Shown one piece after another: positions 36,725-48,080 of a DNA stretch of 64,000 nt. Under the pieces are notes generated by a model. The model saw only the letters and a list, made by a program, of their open reading frames with translations, had not been told where the DNA came from and searched no databases. Position numbers and translations under genes: made by a program. The DNA comes from Dromiciops gliroides (Eukaryota; Chordata; Mammalia; Microbiotheria; Microbiotheriidae). The stretch covers positions 265,064,441-265,128,440 of the forward strand of contig NC_057862.1 of the NCBI RefSeq assembly GCF_019393635.1, given 5' to 3'. Position 1 is the stretch's first letter, and every line of letters begins with the position of its first letter.

Positions 36725-37063
36725 CTAGGATATGGTGGAAGGATCCAGATCACCCCCCTCCAGTCCATGTGCCAGAATGGCCAGTTCTTGTTGACATTCC
36801 TCCTGTAACCTTCTGAGTATTTTCTCAAGGGTAGCTTCCTCCCTCCTCAGTACCTGGATTACTTTGGTCACTTGGTGGGTCCCACCATTGCTATGCTCTT
36901 TAGCCTCTCTAAACACAAGTCTCTGTAGCCAATGGGGCCAGCTCTTCATCTCACAGTCCTGCTCCAGAGCTGCCAGCTCATACCCCACAGCCTCCTGGAT
37001 TTCTTTCATCACAACAGTGCTTAGCTCTGCCGGCCTTGGGAGCCTCTGGGAATACCTGCCGAC
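36725..37063 (-). CDS. Terminal coding exon of an unrecognised coiled-coil protein
   Basis: The exon starts at 37063 after a strong acceptor (TTACTTTTTTGCAG) and runs in frame 0 for 112 codons to TAG at 36725-36727. It begins VGRYSQRLPRPAELSTVV and ends GLEGGDLDPSTIS. It is rich in E, Q, K, R and L; VLRREEATLEKILRRLQEEC is a likely coiled coil. A WPHWLQRLVFREAKEH block precedes it. GC content and codon choice differ from the AT-rich repeats around it, and no SINE or L1 lies in it. Phase 0 matches the donor of the exon at 60990-61184, so the two may be neighbours across a 24-kb intron, or other exons may have been missed. I cannot name the protein. Coiled coils of this kind are common in cytoskeletal and kinetochore proteins; that is not a functional claim. 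Confidence 0.7.
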   Translation of the reverse strand, partial: VGRYSQRLPRPAELSTVVMKEIQEAVGYELAALEQDCEMKSWPHWLQRLVFREAKEHSNGGTHQVTKVIQVLRREEATLEKILRRLQEECQQELAILAHGLEGGDLDPSTIS

Positions 37064-37329
37064 CTGCAAAAAAGTAAGACATGTTATTAACTGGGTGCCT
37101 TGAAAGAAAATTAAGAAAAGTGAGAGCAGAATTTATTTCCTGCACAGCAGATATAATTGGAAGAACAAAAAAAATTGAACCCCAGGTAGCAAAATCTTAT
37201 TAAAAAAACCAGAGAGGACAACTCTTGGAAATACACATCCACAGAAGGGAAAGACAACCTAAGAAAAGAGAAGCAAAAAAAGCAATAACTTTTTTTTAAA
37301 TGGTCTCCATTCATGAAAAAAATACTGAT

Positions 37330-38130
37330 CTTAAAGACAGATAAGTAGGACAATCTTTTTCTGGTCTTCCAAAAGAACACAAGTCAAAAAACCTAAACAC
37401 TATTATGCTAGAAAACTGCCCAGAACTTCTGAACACTAAAAACAAAATGTGAACTAAAAGAATCCAGAGTCTCTCCAGAAAAACAAAACAAAACACAAGG
37501 CTGCAAATTCTAAGACACACCGTGTTTAACTATAGCCTTTTATCACAAAGTTAAAACAAGCCTATTCTGTACTCATTAGGAAACACAAAAGGAAACAGAT
37601 TGTTTCTGTAGGACAATGGAGCTCAGGATGAAGCCCAAGATGATCTACCCTACAATTCAGAGCATAACTATAAATGAAAAAAGATGGATGTCCAATAATA
37701 AAGATGCTTTCAAAACATTCTTACAAAGAATACCAGAAGGGGCAGGGCCAAGATGGAGTAAAGTGAGCATTTTTGCCAAGCTTCCCAACATTCCATTCTA
37801 AAACAAATTTTAAAAGCATCAAAGAAAATTTTATGCGACATAACAACAAAAGTCATGTTGTCAGTCACTACTAAATAGAGAAATGCAAATTAAAACTATT
37901 CTAAGGTACCACCTCACACCTATCCAATTGGCTAATACGGCAAAAAAAGGAAAATGATAAATGTTGGAGAAGATATGGGAAAATTAGAACACTAATGTAC
38001 TGTTGGTAGAGTTGAACTGATACAACCATTCAAAGTAATCTTATCCAAACCTATTTGTTTCTATTCATTAAATACTCAGGACATAGAATTCTACCTAAAA
38101 AACATCTTGGCTCTGTATTGCTGTAGACTA
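37330..38130 (+). mobile_element. Decayed L1/HAL1 pieces
   Basis: 37400-37500 (AACTGCCCAGAACTTCTGAAC, quoted as ACTGCCCAGAACTTCTGAAC, and AGGCTGCAAATTC) matches 58316-58405. 37738-37800 opens GGCAGGGCCAAGATGGAG, an L1 5'-type start. 37870-38100 follows the L1 3' region (GAGAAATGCAAATTAAAAC, ACCTCACACCTATCC). Pieces are joined with large internal deletions. Confidence 0.6.
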
Positions 38131-38306
38131 CAAGGGAAAATTTTTAGGTCAGTTTAAGAATATTTATAAATTATGGGAAACTAAGCAATCACAAAGGCAG
38201 CTAATAGGTTAGCCCTAATAGAAGAGAAAATCCCCCAACTGGCTTTTACAAGATGTACAATGGAACCCAATAATCCTGATGATTGCAGCAGGCTGGATGG
38301 ATTTTT

Positions 38307-38390
38307 TTTTTTTGCAGGGCAATGGGGGTTAAGTGACTTGCCCAGGGTCACACAGCTAGTAAGTGTCCAAGTGTCTGAGGCTGGATTTGA
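38307..38390 (-). mobile_element. 5'-truncated SINE with target duplication
   Basis: Reverse copy with T-run tail, GGCAATGGGGGTTAAGTGAC and GTCTGAGGCTGGATTTGA; the head beyond the B box is missing. ATGGATTTTT flanks it at 38297 and 38391. Confidence 0.9.
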
Positions 38391-38934
38391 ATGGATTTTT
38401 TACTTGAGGGTATAGATATTTGTGCAGCTTCCTCAGCAAACTGGAATAGGTTTCAGGACACAATATAGAGGAGGGTGAGATTTTTAACATAGGATTTGCA
38501 AAAGTGCTAAATTATATGGGAGATTAAACCCTTCTATTCTGAGAGATGTTTAGATCATTTGCATTTGTTTTGTTTAATCAACCCCTGCCTGAGATATTAA
38601 AGTATTTCCACAAGCCTTGACCAGGTTGTCATGAAATGACCATAGAGCAGATTAAGGTAATTGCTCTTGTTAATACTGGCAACCTGGTACAAATTGACTT
38701 TATTCTGGTCTCATTTAAGTGAAATTTATTATTTATTATAAGGATTATATCAGGAAAAATGTTAGCTGTGTGGTTAAGCCAAGTCACCCAAGTAGCGTGA
38801 TTTGTAAAAAATAATGCCTAACATTTATTTGATAATTCATTGTATTAGAATATTGTTAGAAAAGTGAACTCTTCCTAATTTCCTTTAGGTTAAATTACCC
38901 AGATAACAAAAGAATAAAATATTTAAGTAACCCA

Positions 38935-40715
38935 ATTTTAGAAAAAGAAATTGACTTCCTAAGGAAAAAAACCCCAGGACCAGATGGATTCACAAATGAA
39001 TTCTACCAAACATGTTAAGAACAATTATCCCGATAGTAATAAACTATTTGGGAAAAACAGGCAAAGAACCAAATTCCATTTTATGACACAAATATGTTGC
39101 TGATACCTAAACCCAGGAAGAGCCAAAAACAGAAAGAAAATTATAAACCAATTTCCCTAATGAACACTGATGCAAAAATTTAAATAAAATACTAGCAAAG
39201 AGATCATACAAATATACCACAAGGATCATATACTATGACAGGTGATTTACACCGGGAGGCAATTGAACTGTTAATAATTGATAAATGAATACAACTATAA
39301 ATTAAAAATTCATTGATGGATTCAGATTAATAAAGATAGCAAAACAACAGAAACTATATGATTAGACCTCAATAAATGCAGGAAAAAGCCTTTGACAAAT
39401 TTCAAAATCCATTCCTACTGAAAAAACAGCAGAGAGCAAAGGAATAAAGGGAGCTTACCTAAAATGATATAATACTTATCTAAAACCATTAACAAGAATT
39501 ATCTGTAATAGGGATGACCTAGAAGCCTTTCCAATAAACATCAGGGGTGAAGCAAGGATACCCATTATCACCACTATTATTTAATAATGTACTGGAAAAT
39601 GCTAGCTATAGCATAAGAGAAGAAAAAGAATTTAGAATAGTTAATTAATAGTTAATAGGAATTAGAATAGTCAATGAGGAAACAAAACTATTATTTTTTG
39701 CAGATGATATGATGCTATACTTAGAGAATTCCTAAAAAATTAACTAAAAAACTAGTTGAAATAATTAACAACTGTAGAAAATTGCAAGATACAAAATAAA
39801 CCCACACAACCATCAGGATTTGTTATGTGTAAAAACAAAGTCCAGTAGCAAGAGATAAGAGAAATTCCATTTGAAATAACTGTAAGACTATATAAATACT
39901 TGGGCGTCTACCTGACAAGACAAACACAGGAAGTATATGAACACAATTACAACAACACTTTTCACACAAATAAAGTCAGACCTAAACTACTAGAAAAATA
40001 TTAATTGTTTATGGGTTTAGCCTGGGCCAATATAATAAAATGACAATTCTACCTAAGTTAAATCTATTATTCAGTACTATACTAATCAAACCTATCAAAA
40101 ATATCATTTTACAGAGCTAGAAAAAATAACAAAATTCATTTGGAAGAATGTCAAGGGAATCAATGGAAAAATTTTCAAGGAAGGTAGTCTGGCTGTACCA
40201 GATCTCAAACTGTATTATGAAATGGTAATTATCAAAACATTTTGGTACTGCTAAGAAATAGTGTTGGATCAATTGAATAGATTAGGTATGCAATACACTA
40301 TAGGTAAGTGAGCATAGTAATCCAGTACATGATATAAAGATATAAGCTTTTGGGACAAAAACCTCAAGTTTAAGAAAAACTGCTAAGAAAACTGGAAAAC
40401 ATGGCAGAAACTAGGCACAGCCCAACATCTCACACCATATACCAAGTTAAGGTCAAAATAGGTACATGATTTATATAATGGGTGATGTGATTACCACAAG
40501 CAAATTAGGAAAGCATAGAATAATTTACCTGTCAGATCTATGGATGAGAATTTGTGACTAAAAAAAGAGATGGGAAACATTACAAAATGCAAAATAGATA
40601 ATTTTGATTATATAAAATTAAAAATGTTTTACACAAAAAAAACCATGAAACCAAAATTATAAAGAAAATAGAAAAATGGGGGGGAAATTTGCAGCAAGTA
40701 TCACTAATAAAGGCC
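38935..40715 (+). mobile_element. L1 ORF2 (reverse transcriptase to C-terminus), decayed
   Basis: Plus-strand L1. Readable pieces are CCAGGACCAGATGGATTCAC (PGPDGF), CTGATGCAAAAATT, CAATAAATGCAGGAAAAAGC and TTTTTTGCAGATGATATGAT (FADDM), then KINKFIWKN-like wording at 40130. No frame over 60 codons survives. Confidence 0.8.
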
Positions 40716-40724
40716 TCATTTCTC

Positions 40725-41240
40725 CTTTTGGTGTGTCTTTCAAGAGGTAGAGTCTTTCAATGATGATTTTATCCTCTGCTTCTACAATATCGGGGCAATT
40801 TTCCTTTATAATTTCCTGGAATATGGTGTCTAGACTCTTTTTCTGATCTGGCTTTTAGGTAGTCCCAATAATTCCCAAATTGTCTCTCCTGGATCTATTT
40901 TCCAGGTCGGCTGTCTTTCAATGAGGGATTTCACATTTTCTTCTATTTTTTCATTCTTTTGATTCTGTTTGACTGATTCCTGGTGGCATATGGAGTAATT
41001 AGATTCCATCTGTTCAATTCAAAATTTTATGGCATTGTTTTCTTCAGTAAGGTACTATACTTCCTTTATCCATTTTGGTCAAATGAATTTTTTAAGGAAT
41101 TGTTTTCTTCAGTCAATCTCTGTGCTTCCTTTTCCAAGATATTGATTCTTTGTGTTTCCTTTTCCAAGCTATTCTTTTTTCATAATTTTCTTGTGTAGCT
41201 TTCATTTCTCTCCACATTTTTTCTTCCATCTCTCTCAAGT
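40725..41240 (-). mobile_element. L1 ORF1 fragment, antisense
   Basis: Matches the ORF1 part of the L1 at 10140-10830 (TCTTTCAATGATGATTTTATC, quoted as CTTTCAATGATGATTTTATC; GGATCTATTTTCCAGGTCGG; TTTTCTTCCATCTCTCTC). It joins directly to plus-strand ORF2 at about 40720, so the two are separate events or parts of an inverted insertion. Confidence 0.8.
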
Positions 41241-41243
41241 GAT

Positions 41244-41397
41244 TTTTTTTTTTGGAGGGGGGCGGGGCAATAAGGGTTAAGTGACTTGTCCACGGTCACA
41301 CAGCTAGTAAGTGTCAAGTGTCTGAGGCCGGATTTGAACTCAGGTACTCCTGAATCCAGGGCCGGTGCTTTATCCACTGCGCCACCTAGCCACCCCC
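41244..41397 (-). mobile_element. WSINE1-like SINE
   Basis: Complete reverse copy between the ORF1 fragment and the L1 3' end: GGGCAATAAGGGTTAAGTGA to GCGCCACCTAGCCACCCCC. Confidence 0.95.
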
Positions 41398-41399
41398 AA

Positions 41400-42324
41400 C
41401 GTTTGTTTTTATAAGATTTCAAGTTCCAAATTTTTCTCCCTCCCTTCCCTCTCCCTCCCCAAGACAGAGAGCAATCTGATATAGATTATATATGTACAAT
41501 CACATTAAACATATTTCTGCATTAGTCATGTGTTAAAAAAGAATTAGAACAAAAGGGAAAAACCTCAAAAAAGAAAAAAAGTAGAATCATATGGTTCAAT
41601 CTGCATCTAGATTCCATAGTTTCTCTTTTCTGGATTTGGAGAGCATTTTTCATCATGAGTCCTTCAGAACTATCTTGGACCACTGTATTGCTGAGAAGAG
41701 TCAAGTCCATCACAGTTGATCAGCACACAATGTTGTTGATACTGTGTACAATGTTCTCCTGGTTCTGCTCACTTCACTCAGCATCAGTTCATGTAAGTCC
41801 TTCCAGGTTTCTCTGAAATCTACCTACTCATCATTTCTTACAGCACAATAGAATTCCATTACATTTATATACCACAACTTGTTCAGCCATTCTCTAATTG
41901 ATGGGCATCCCTTCAACTTCCAATTCCTTGCCACCACAAAAAGAGCAGCTATAAATATTTTTGTAAACGTGGGTCCTTTTCCCTTTTTTATGATCTCTTT
42001 GGGAAAGAGACCTAGTAGTGATATTGCTGGGTCAAAGGGTATGCACGGCTTTATGCCCTTTGTGCATAGTTCCAAATTGCTCTCCCAGAATGGTTGGATC
42101 AGTTCACAGCTCCACCAACAATGAGTGTTCCCAATTTTCCCACAACTTCTCCAACATTTATTATTTTCCTTTTTTTTTTTTTTGTCATATTAGCCAAATC
42201 TGATAGGTGTCAGGTGGTACCTCAGAGTTGCTTTAATTTGCATCTCTCTAATCAATAGTGATTTAGAGCATTTTTTCATGACAATTGATTGCTTTTATTT
42301 CTTCATCAAAAAACTGCCTGTTCA
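41400..42324 (-). mobile_element. L1 3' end, left part of an interrupted L1 and left palindrome arm
   Basis: Minus-strand L1 3' UTR and ORF2 C-terminal region; 41824-42075 on the minus strand reads CTKGIKPCIPFDPAISLLG. The text stops at CTGCCTGTTCA (42324) and resumes with CTGTCTGTTCATATCC at 44329, so 42325-44325 is an insertion into it. Confidence 0.88.
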
Positions 42325-43375
42325 GAGTTTTCTGATAAAGAAACCAAAGCTATCTATTCCCATATGAAAAAATGCTCTAAATCTCTAATGATTAGAGAGA
42401 TGCAAATTAAAACAACTCTGAGGTACCACCTGACACCTATCAGATTGCCTAAAATGACAAAAAAGGAAAATAATAAATGTTGGAGAAGCTGTGGGAAAAT
42501 TGGAACACTAATTCATTGTTGGTGGAGCTGTGAACTGATCCAACCATTCTGGAGAGCAATTTGGAACTATGCACAAAGGGCATAAAGCCGTGCATACCCT
42601 TTGACCCAGCAATATCACTACTAGATCTTTTTCCCAAAGAGATCATAAAAAAGGGAAAAGGACCCACATGTACAAAAATATTTATAGCTGCTCTTTTTGT
42701 GGATGGCAAGGAATTGGAAGTTATGGGGATGCCATCAATTGGGGAATGGCTGGACAAGTTGTGGTATATGAATGTAATGGAGTGCTGTTGTATTGTAAGA
42801 AATGATGAGCAAGCAGATTTCAGAAAAACCTGGAGGGTCTTGCGTGGGCTGATGATGAGTGAGATGAGCAGAACCAGAAGAATATTGTACACAGTATCAT
42901 CAACATTGAGTGTTGATCTACTGTGATGGACTATATTCTTCTCACCAATGCAATGGTCCAGAAGAGTTCCAGGGAACTCATGATAGAAGAGGATCTCCAA
43001 ATCCAAGGAAAAAAAAAAAAGAACTGTGGAGTATAGATGCTGAATGAACCATACTATCGCTTTTGTTTTGGTGCTGTTGTTTTTTTTTCTATTTTGAGGT
43101 TTTTCATCATTGCTCTGATTTTTTCTCTTATAACAGGACTAATGCAGAAATAGGATTAATGTTATTATGTGTATATATATAAATATATATATATGTGTGT
43201 GTATATATATCTATATCTATATAGATATATAGATATAACATATCAGATTACCTGCTGTCTAGGGGAGGGGGGGAGGGAGGGAGAAAAATCTGAAATTGTA
43301 AAGCTTGTATAAACAAAAGTTGAGAACTATCTTTACATGTAACGGAAAAAATAAAATACCTTATGTGTAAAAAAA
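42325..43375 (+). mobile_element. L1 3' end in opposite orientation, right palindrome arm
   Basis: Starts AGTTTTCTGATAAAGAAACC, runs through ORF2 C-terminal text (42561-42926: ELCTKGIKPCIPFDPAISLL) and the 3' UTR, and ends AACGGAAAAAATAAAATACC with an A-tail near 43375. It is the reverse complement of 41400-42324 with scattered differences. Confidence 0.88.
43160..43245. repeat. (TATA)n microsatellite in the L1 3' UTR
   Basis: GTATATATATA/ATATCTATA units inside the L1 tail region. Confidence 0.85.
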
Positions 43376-43382
43376 AAAAAAT

Positions 43383-43470
43383 ATCCGGCCTCAGACACTT
43401 AACACTTACTAGCTGTGTGACCCTGGGCAAGTCACTTAACCCCAATTGCCTAACTAAAAAAAAAAAAAGA
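43383..43470 (+). mobile_element. 5'-truncated SINE
   Basis: Begins inside the body (CCGGCCTCAGACACTTAACA) directly after the L1 A-tail and ends AATTGCCTAAC plus A-tail. Confidence 0.9.
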
Positions 43471-43474
43471 AAAG

Positions 43475-43985
43475 AAATCTACAACATGAAGAAGAAGGCT
43501 TTGCCACCCTGTGCTACTGAAGTGAATTATTTGGATGGTGCAGATCTAATGGGAAGATAGTTGCCCATCCACTAGCTCCAAATTGCACCCTCTGGGCAAA
43601 GTCCAAACCATAGGGGATAGTAAAAGGGACTGTGTAAGCCCCAGTGAGAGAGCTGGAGATTCATCAGAATATCAGTGTTGACCTTAAGGCAATTTCAGTT
43701 CCTTCTGAGAGAAACCACTACAAGTGACTTAAATGTTTTCTGTATCTATTTTATGGATTCCTTTGCTCTCTACGTTTTCTGTGGAATGAAATAAAAGTAC
43801 CAATATACAGTTGTTATCTTGGATGTTTCTGGGGGATCTGAATACCCCCTTTGCTCATATCTGTGGAAACTCAGACTTGATTTGTATTTAGAGATTTTTC
43901 AGAGTGAATACTGGTTCTCTGGGTCAACTCCCGACAGTTTTGGGAGCCCTGAGCCACTGGTTCTAAGAACTCTAAAAAACGGATA
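43475..43985 (+). mobile_element. Possible LTR carried inside the compound insertion
   Basis: Non-L1, non-SINE text with AATAAAAGTACC at about 43791, a pyrimidine-rich stretch, then GGTCAACTCCCGACAG and TTTTGGGAGCCC near 43925-43950, the order of a retroviral R-U5 end followed by leader-like bases. A 20-codon frame from 43488 is probably chance. A processed transcript end is the alternative. Confidence 0.35.
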
Positions 43986-43989
43986 GCCA

Positions 43990-44325
43990 TCTCCAAATCC
44001 AAAAAAAAAAAAAAAAAAAGAACCATGGAGTATGGATGCTCATTGAACAATGCTATTTCTTTTGTTTTTGGTGCTGTTGTTTTTCTTTTTTGAGGTTTTT
44101 CCTTTTTGCTCTGATTCTTCTCTTATAACATGACTAATGCAGAAATATGTTTGATGTTATTTTATATATATATAAAACCTTTATCAGATTACCTGCTGTC
44201 TAGGGGGGGGAAGAAAAATTTGAAATTTGAAATCTTATAAAAACAAATGTTGAAAACTATCTCTACATGTAACTGGAAAATAATAAAATACTTTTATTTA
44301 AAAAACAAAAAAACAAAAACCAAAA
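43990..44325 (+). mobile_element. Second L1 3' end closing the compound insertion
   Basis: CCATCTCCAAATCC then an A-run and GAACCATGGAGTATGGATGC repeat the L1 3' UTR text of 42990-43060. It ends AACTGGAAAATAATAAAATAC with an A-rich tail. The tail meets the right copy of the target duplication (44322-44339). Confidence 0.85.
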
Positions 44326-46690
44326 AAACTGTCTGTTCATATCCTTTGACCATTTCTCAATTGGCCTTAGATTCTTATAAATTGATTTAGTTCCTGATAT
44401 ATTTTAGAAATGAGGCCTTTGTCAGAAACACTGGCTATAAAAATTGTTTCCCAGCCTTCTGCCTCCGTTCTAATTTTGGATGCATTGCTTCTGTTTGTAC
44501 AAAAACTTTTTAACTTAATGTAATCAAAATCATCCATTTTGCATTTCGTAATATTCTTTATCTCTTGTGGTCATAAACCTGTTCTCTTTTCCATAAATCT
44601 GAGGTAAACCATTCTTTCCTCTCCTAATTTACCTATGGTATCACCTTTTATATCTATATCATGTACCCATTTTGACCTTATTTTAATATAAGGTGTAAGA
44701 TGTTGGTTTATGCCTAGTTTCTGCCATACTCTCTTCCAGTTTTCCCAGCAGTTTTTGTCAATAACTGAGTTCCTATCCCAGATGCTGGAGTCTTTGGGTT
44801 TATCAAATAGTAGATTACTAAAGTCGTTTACTACTATGTGTCCTGTGCCTAGCCTATTCCATTGATCCACCACTCTATTTTTTAGCCAGTACCAAATAGT
44901 TTTTATGACTGCCACTTTATAGTAAAGCTTCAGATTTGGTACAGCTAGCCCACTTTCCTGTGCATTTTTTTCATTAGTTCCCCTGATATTCTTGACTTTT
45001 TGTTTTTTGAGATTAATTTTGTTATTTTTTCTAACTCTACGAAATAATTTTTAGGTAGACTGATTGGAAATGGCACTGAATATGTAAATTAATTTAGGTA
45101 GAATTGTCATTCTGTTATATTAACTCGGCCTATCCATGAGCAATTGATATTCTTCCAATTATTTAGATCTGATTTGATTTATGTGAAAAGTGTTTTGTAA
45201 TTCTGTTCACAGAGTTCCTGGGTTTGTCTTGGCATGTAGACCCCTAAGTATTTTATATTGTCTACCGTTACTTTAAATGGAATTTCTCTTTCTATCTGTT
45301 GCTGCTGGAAGTTTTTGGTCATGTACAGAAATGCTGGATTTATTTTATATCCTGCTACTTTCCTAAAGTTGTTAATTATTTCAAGCAGTTGTTAGTTGAT
45401 TCTTTAGGATTCTCTAAGTATACCATCATATCATCTGCAAAGAGTGATAGTTTTGTTTCCTCCTTACCTATTCTTTTTTTTTTTTTTTAAAGTGAGGTAA
45501 TTGGGTTAAGTGACTTGCCCAGGGTCACACAGCTATTTTTTTTTTCCTCTTTACCTATTCTAATTCCTTTAATTCCTTTTTCTTCTCTGACTGCTAAAGC
45601 TAACATTTCTAGTACAATATTAAATAACAGAGTTGATAATGGACATCCCTGTTTCACCCCTGATCTTATTGGGAAGGCCTCTAACTTATCCCCATTACAT
45701 ATAATGTTTGCTAATGGTTTTAGGTATATACTGCTTATTATTTTAAAGGAAGCTTCACCTATGCCTATGCTCTCTAGTGTTTTTATTAGGAATGGGCGCT
45801 GTATTTTGTCAAAAGCTTTCTCTGCATCTATTGAGATAATCATATGATTTTGGTTAGTTTTCTTATTATGTGGTTGATAATGTTAATAGTTTTCCTAATG
45901 TTGAACCAACCCTGCATTCCTGGTATAAATCCCACCTGGTCATAGTGTATTATCCTGGTGATCACCTGCTGTAATCTCCTTGTTAATATTTTATTTAAAA
46001 CTTTTGCATCATATTCATTAGGGAAATTGGTCTATAATTTTCTTTCTCTGTTTTGGCTCTGCCTGGTTTTGGTATCAACACCATATTTGTGTCATAAAAG
46101 GAATTTGGTTAGAACTCCTTCTTCACTTATTTTCCCAAATAATTTGTATAAAATTGGAATTAAATGTTCTTTAAATGTATGGTAGAATTCACTTGTAAAA
46201 CCCATCTTGCCCCGGAGATTTTTTCTTCGGGAGTTCATTAATGGCTTCTTCAATTTCTTTTTCTAATATGGGCTTATTTAAGGATTTTATTTCCTCTTCA
46301 GTTAGCCTGGGCAATTTGTATTTTTGTAAATATTCATCCCATTTCATTTAGATTATCAAATTGATTGGCATACAGTTGGGTAAAATAGTCCTAATTATTG
46401 CTTTAATTTCCACTTCATTAGTGGTGAAATAACCCCTTTCATTTTTGATATGGTAATTTGGTTTTCATTCCTTTTTGAAAAATCAAATTAACCAAAGGTT
46501 TATCTATTTTATTGGTTTTTTCATAAAACCAACTCTTAGATTTACTGATTAATTTCTATAGTTTTCTTGCTTTCCAATTTATTAATTTCTCTTTGATTTT
46601 CAGGATTTCCATTTTAGTATTTAATGGGGATTTTAAATTTGTTCTTTTTCTAGCTTTTTAAGTTTCATGCCCAATTTATTGATCTCCTCT
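44326..46690 (-). mobile_element. L1 ORF2, right part of the interrupted L1
   Basis: Continues the minus-strand L1 of 41400-42324 into ORF2. 45487-45843 (minus) reads [30 protein letters not shown] and [13 protein letters not shown], clear L1 reverse transcriptase motifs. 44571-44915 reads WNRLGTGHIVVNDFSNLLFD. Frames are broken by stops and a small SINE at 45475. The element ends near 46690 without a 5' end. Confidence 0.88.
45475..45545 (-). mobile_element. 5'-truncated SINE with 16-bp target duplication
   Basis: Only the 3' third of the SINE is present (T-run, AGTGAGGTAATTGGGTTAAG, GGGTCACACAGCTA). CCTCCTTACCTATTCT (45459-45474) and CCTCTTTACCTATTCT (45546-45561) flank it, with one mismatch. 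Confidence 0.92.
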
Positions 46691-47290
46691 TAAATAGAAA
46701 ATATTTAGACAGTTCTTTTTGTAGTGGCCAAGAATTAGAATTATGATGCCAACTGTTTAGGAAATGGCTGAACAAATTGCAGCATGTGAATGTTATGAAG
46801 CATTATTGTGCTATAAGAAATAACAAGCAGGATATTTCAGAAAAAAACTTAGAAAGACTTATATGAACTGATGCAAAGTGAAGAGAGCAGAACCTGGAGA
46901 ACATTGTACACAGAACAGCAATATTGTTGATAAAGAACTGTGAATGACACAGGTATTCTCAGCTATACAACAATCCAAGACAATCCCTAAGGATTTAGGA
47001 TAAAATATGTTATCTGCCTCCAGAGAAAGAACTGATTATTGTCCCAATACAAACTGAAGCACATTATTTTTCTCTTACTTATCTTTTTTCATTCTTTTCT
47101 TGTTGAGTACTCTTGTACAAAATGATTAATAAGGAAACGTTTACATTGATTACACTTATATAACCTATATCAGATTGCTCAGCATCTTCTAAGGGAGGGG
47201 GGAAGGGGAGAGAGGAGAGGGGATAAAATATGGTACTCACAAGTTAACATGTAATTGAGGAGAAAATAAAATATTTTTTAAAAATAGGGG
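46690..47290 (+). mobile_element. L1 3' end
   Basis: Plus-strand text close to 14390-14850 (GTGGCCAAGAATTAGAATTATG, quoted as GGCCAAGAATTAGAATTATG; AAAGTGAAGAGAGCAGAACC; CTGTGAATGACACAGG) with terminal GAAAATAAAATATTTTT. Meets the antisense L1 tail-to-body at 46690. Confidence 0.75.
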
Positions 47291-47294
47291 GCAG

Positions 47295-47446
47295 GGGGGC
47301 AGCTAGGTGGCATAGTGGATAAAACACCAGCCCTGGATTCAGAAGGACCTGAGTTCAAATCCAACCTCAGACACTTGACACTTACTAGCTGTGTGACCCT
47401 GGGCAAGTCACTTAACCCTTACTGCCCCCGCTCTCCCCAAAAAAGT
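47295..47446 (+). mobile_element. WSINE1-like SINE
   Basis: Full-length subfamily B copy with a CCCCGCTCTCCCC-modified end and short A-tail. Confidence 0.95.
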
Positions 47447-47521
47447 AATGCTAAGTAATGCTAACTAAGAGGTTGTCAATATTTTAAGACTTCAAGATCT
47501 AGGTTAAAATTACAGTGATTT

Positions 47522-47640
47522 GGGGGCATCTAGGTGGCACAGTGGATAAAGCACTGGCCCTGGAGTCAGAGTACCTGAGTTCAAATCCGGTGTGTGGCCC
47601 TGGGCAAGTCACTTAACCCCAATTGCCTCACTTAAAAAAA

Positions 47641-47643
<3 letters not shown>
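47522..47643 (+). mobile_element. WSINE1-like SINE with central deletion
   Basis: The body jumps from TTCAAATCCGG to TGTGTGGCCCTGGG, losing about 30 bp. AGTGATTT before it (47514) and after the TA repeat (47697) looks like its target duplication. Confidence 0.93.

Positions 47644-47645
<2 letters not shown>

Positions 47646-47697
<52 letters not shown>
47646..47697. repeat. (TA)n microsatellite at a SINE tail
   Basis: About 25 uninterrupted TA units grow directly from the A-tail of the SINE at 47522, inside its target duplication. Confidence 0.95.
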
Positions 47698-47702
<5 letters not shown>

Positions 47703-48080
47703 TTGATTTTAGTTAAGAACTAGAAATTACAAAGGAAAAGATTTTTATTCCAACTAAAAATGCATTTTTTTTAGTCTCTAACCATTGTATCACACTGTCT
47801 TTAGAATCATGTTTTTTGGCTTTGGCTTTAGTCTCCTATGAGATACATCTCCTATGTATTTAGTTAGTTTATTGTTAGTCATGTCCACCTACCTTTTAGG
47901 ATGGTGTGTAGGAAGCCTATATTATAAATTTACCACTGCAATAAATTTTGGTTATGACAAAAATATTGGTTATTGTGATCTGTATTTATATAGAACCATA
48001 AATATTTTCTTATATTATTCAAATTGATAATTATTTTATTAACTCCTTTCATGAAACTCCTGAAGGTTTTTGCCTGGGGA
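47698..48080. other. AT-rich unassigned stretch
   Basis: No element or exon recognised. Confidence 0.35.

Noticed and set aside
43488..43559. Short frame MKKKALPPCATEVNYLDGAD in the compound insertion
   Set aside because: Only about 23 codons, no relatives recalled, and it lies in LTR-like transposed DNA.
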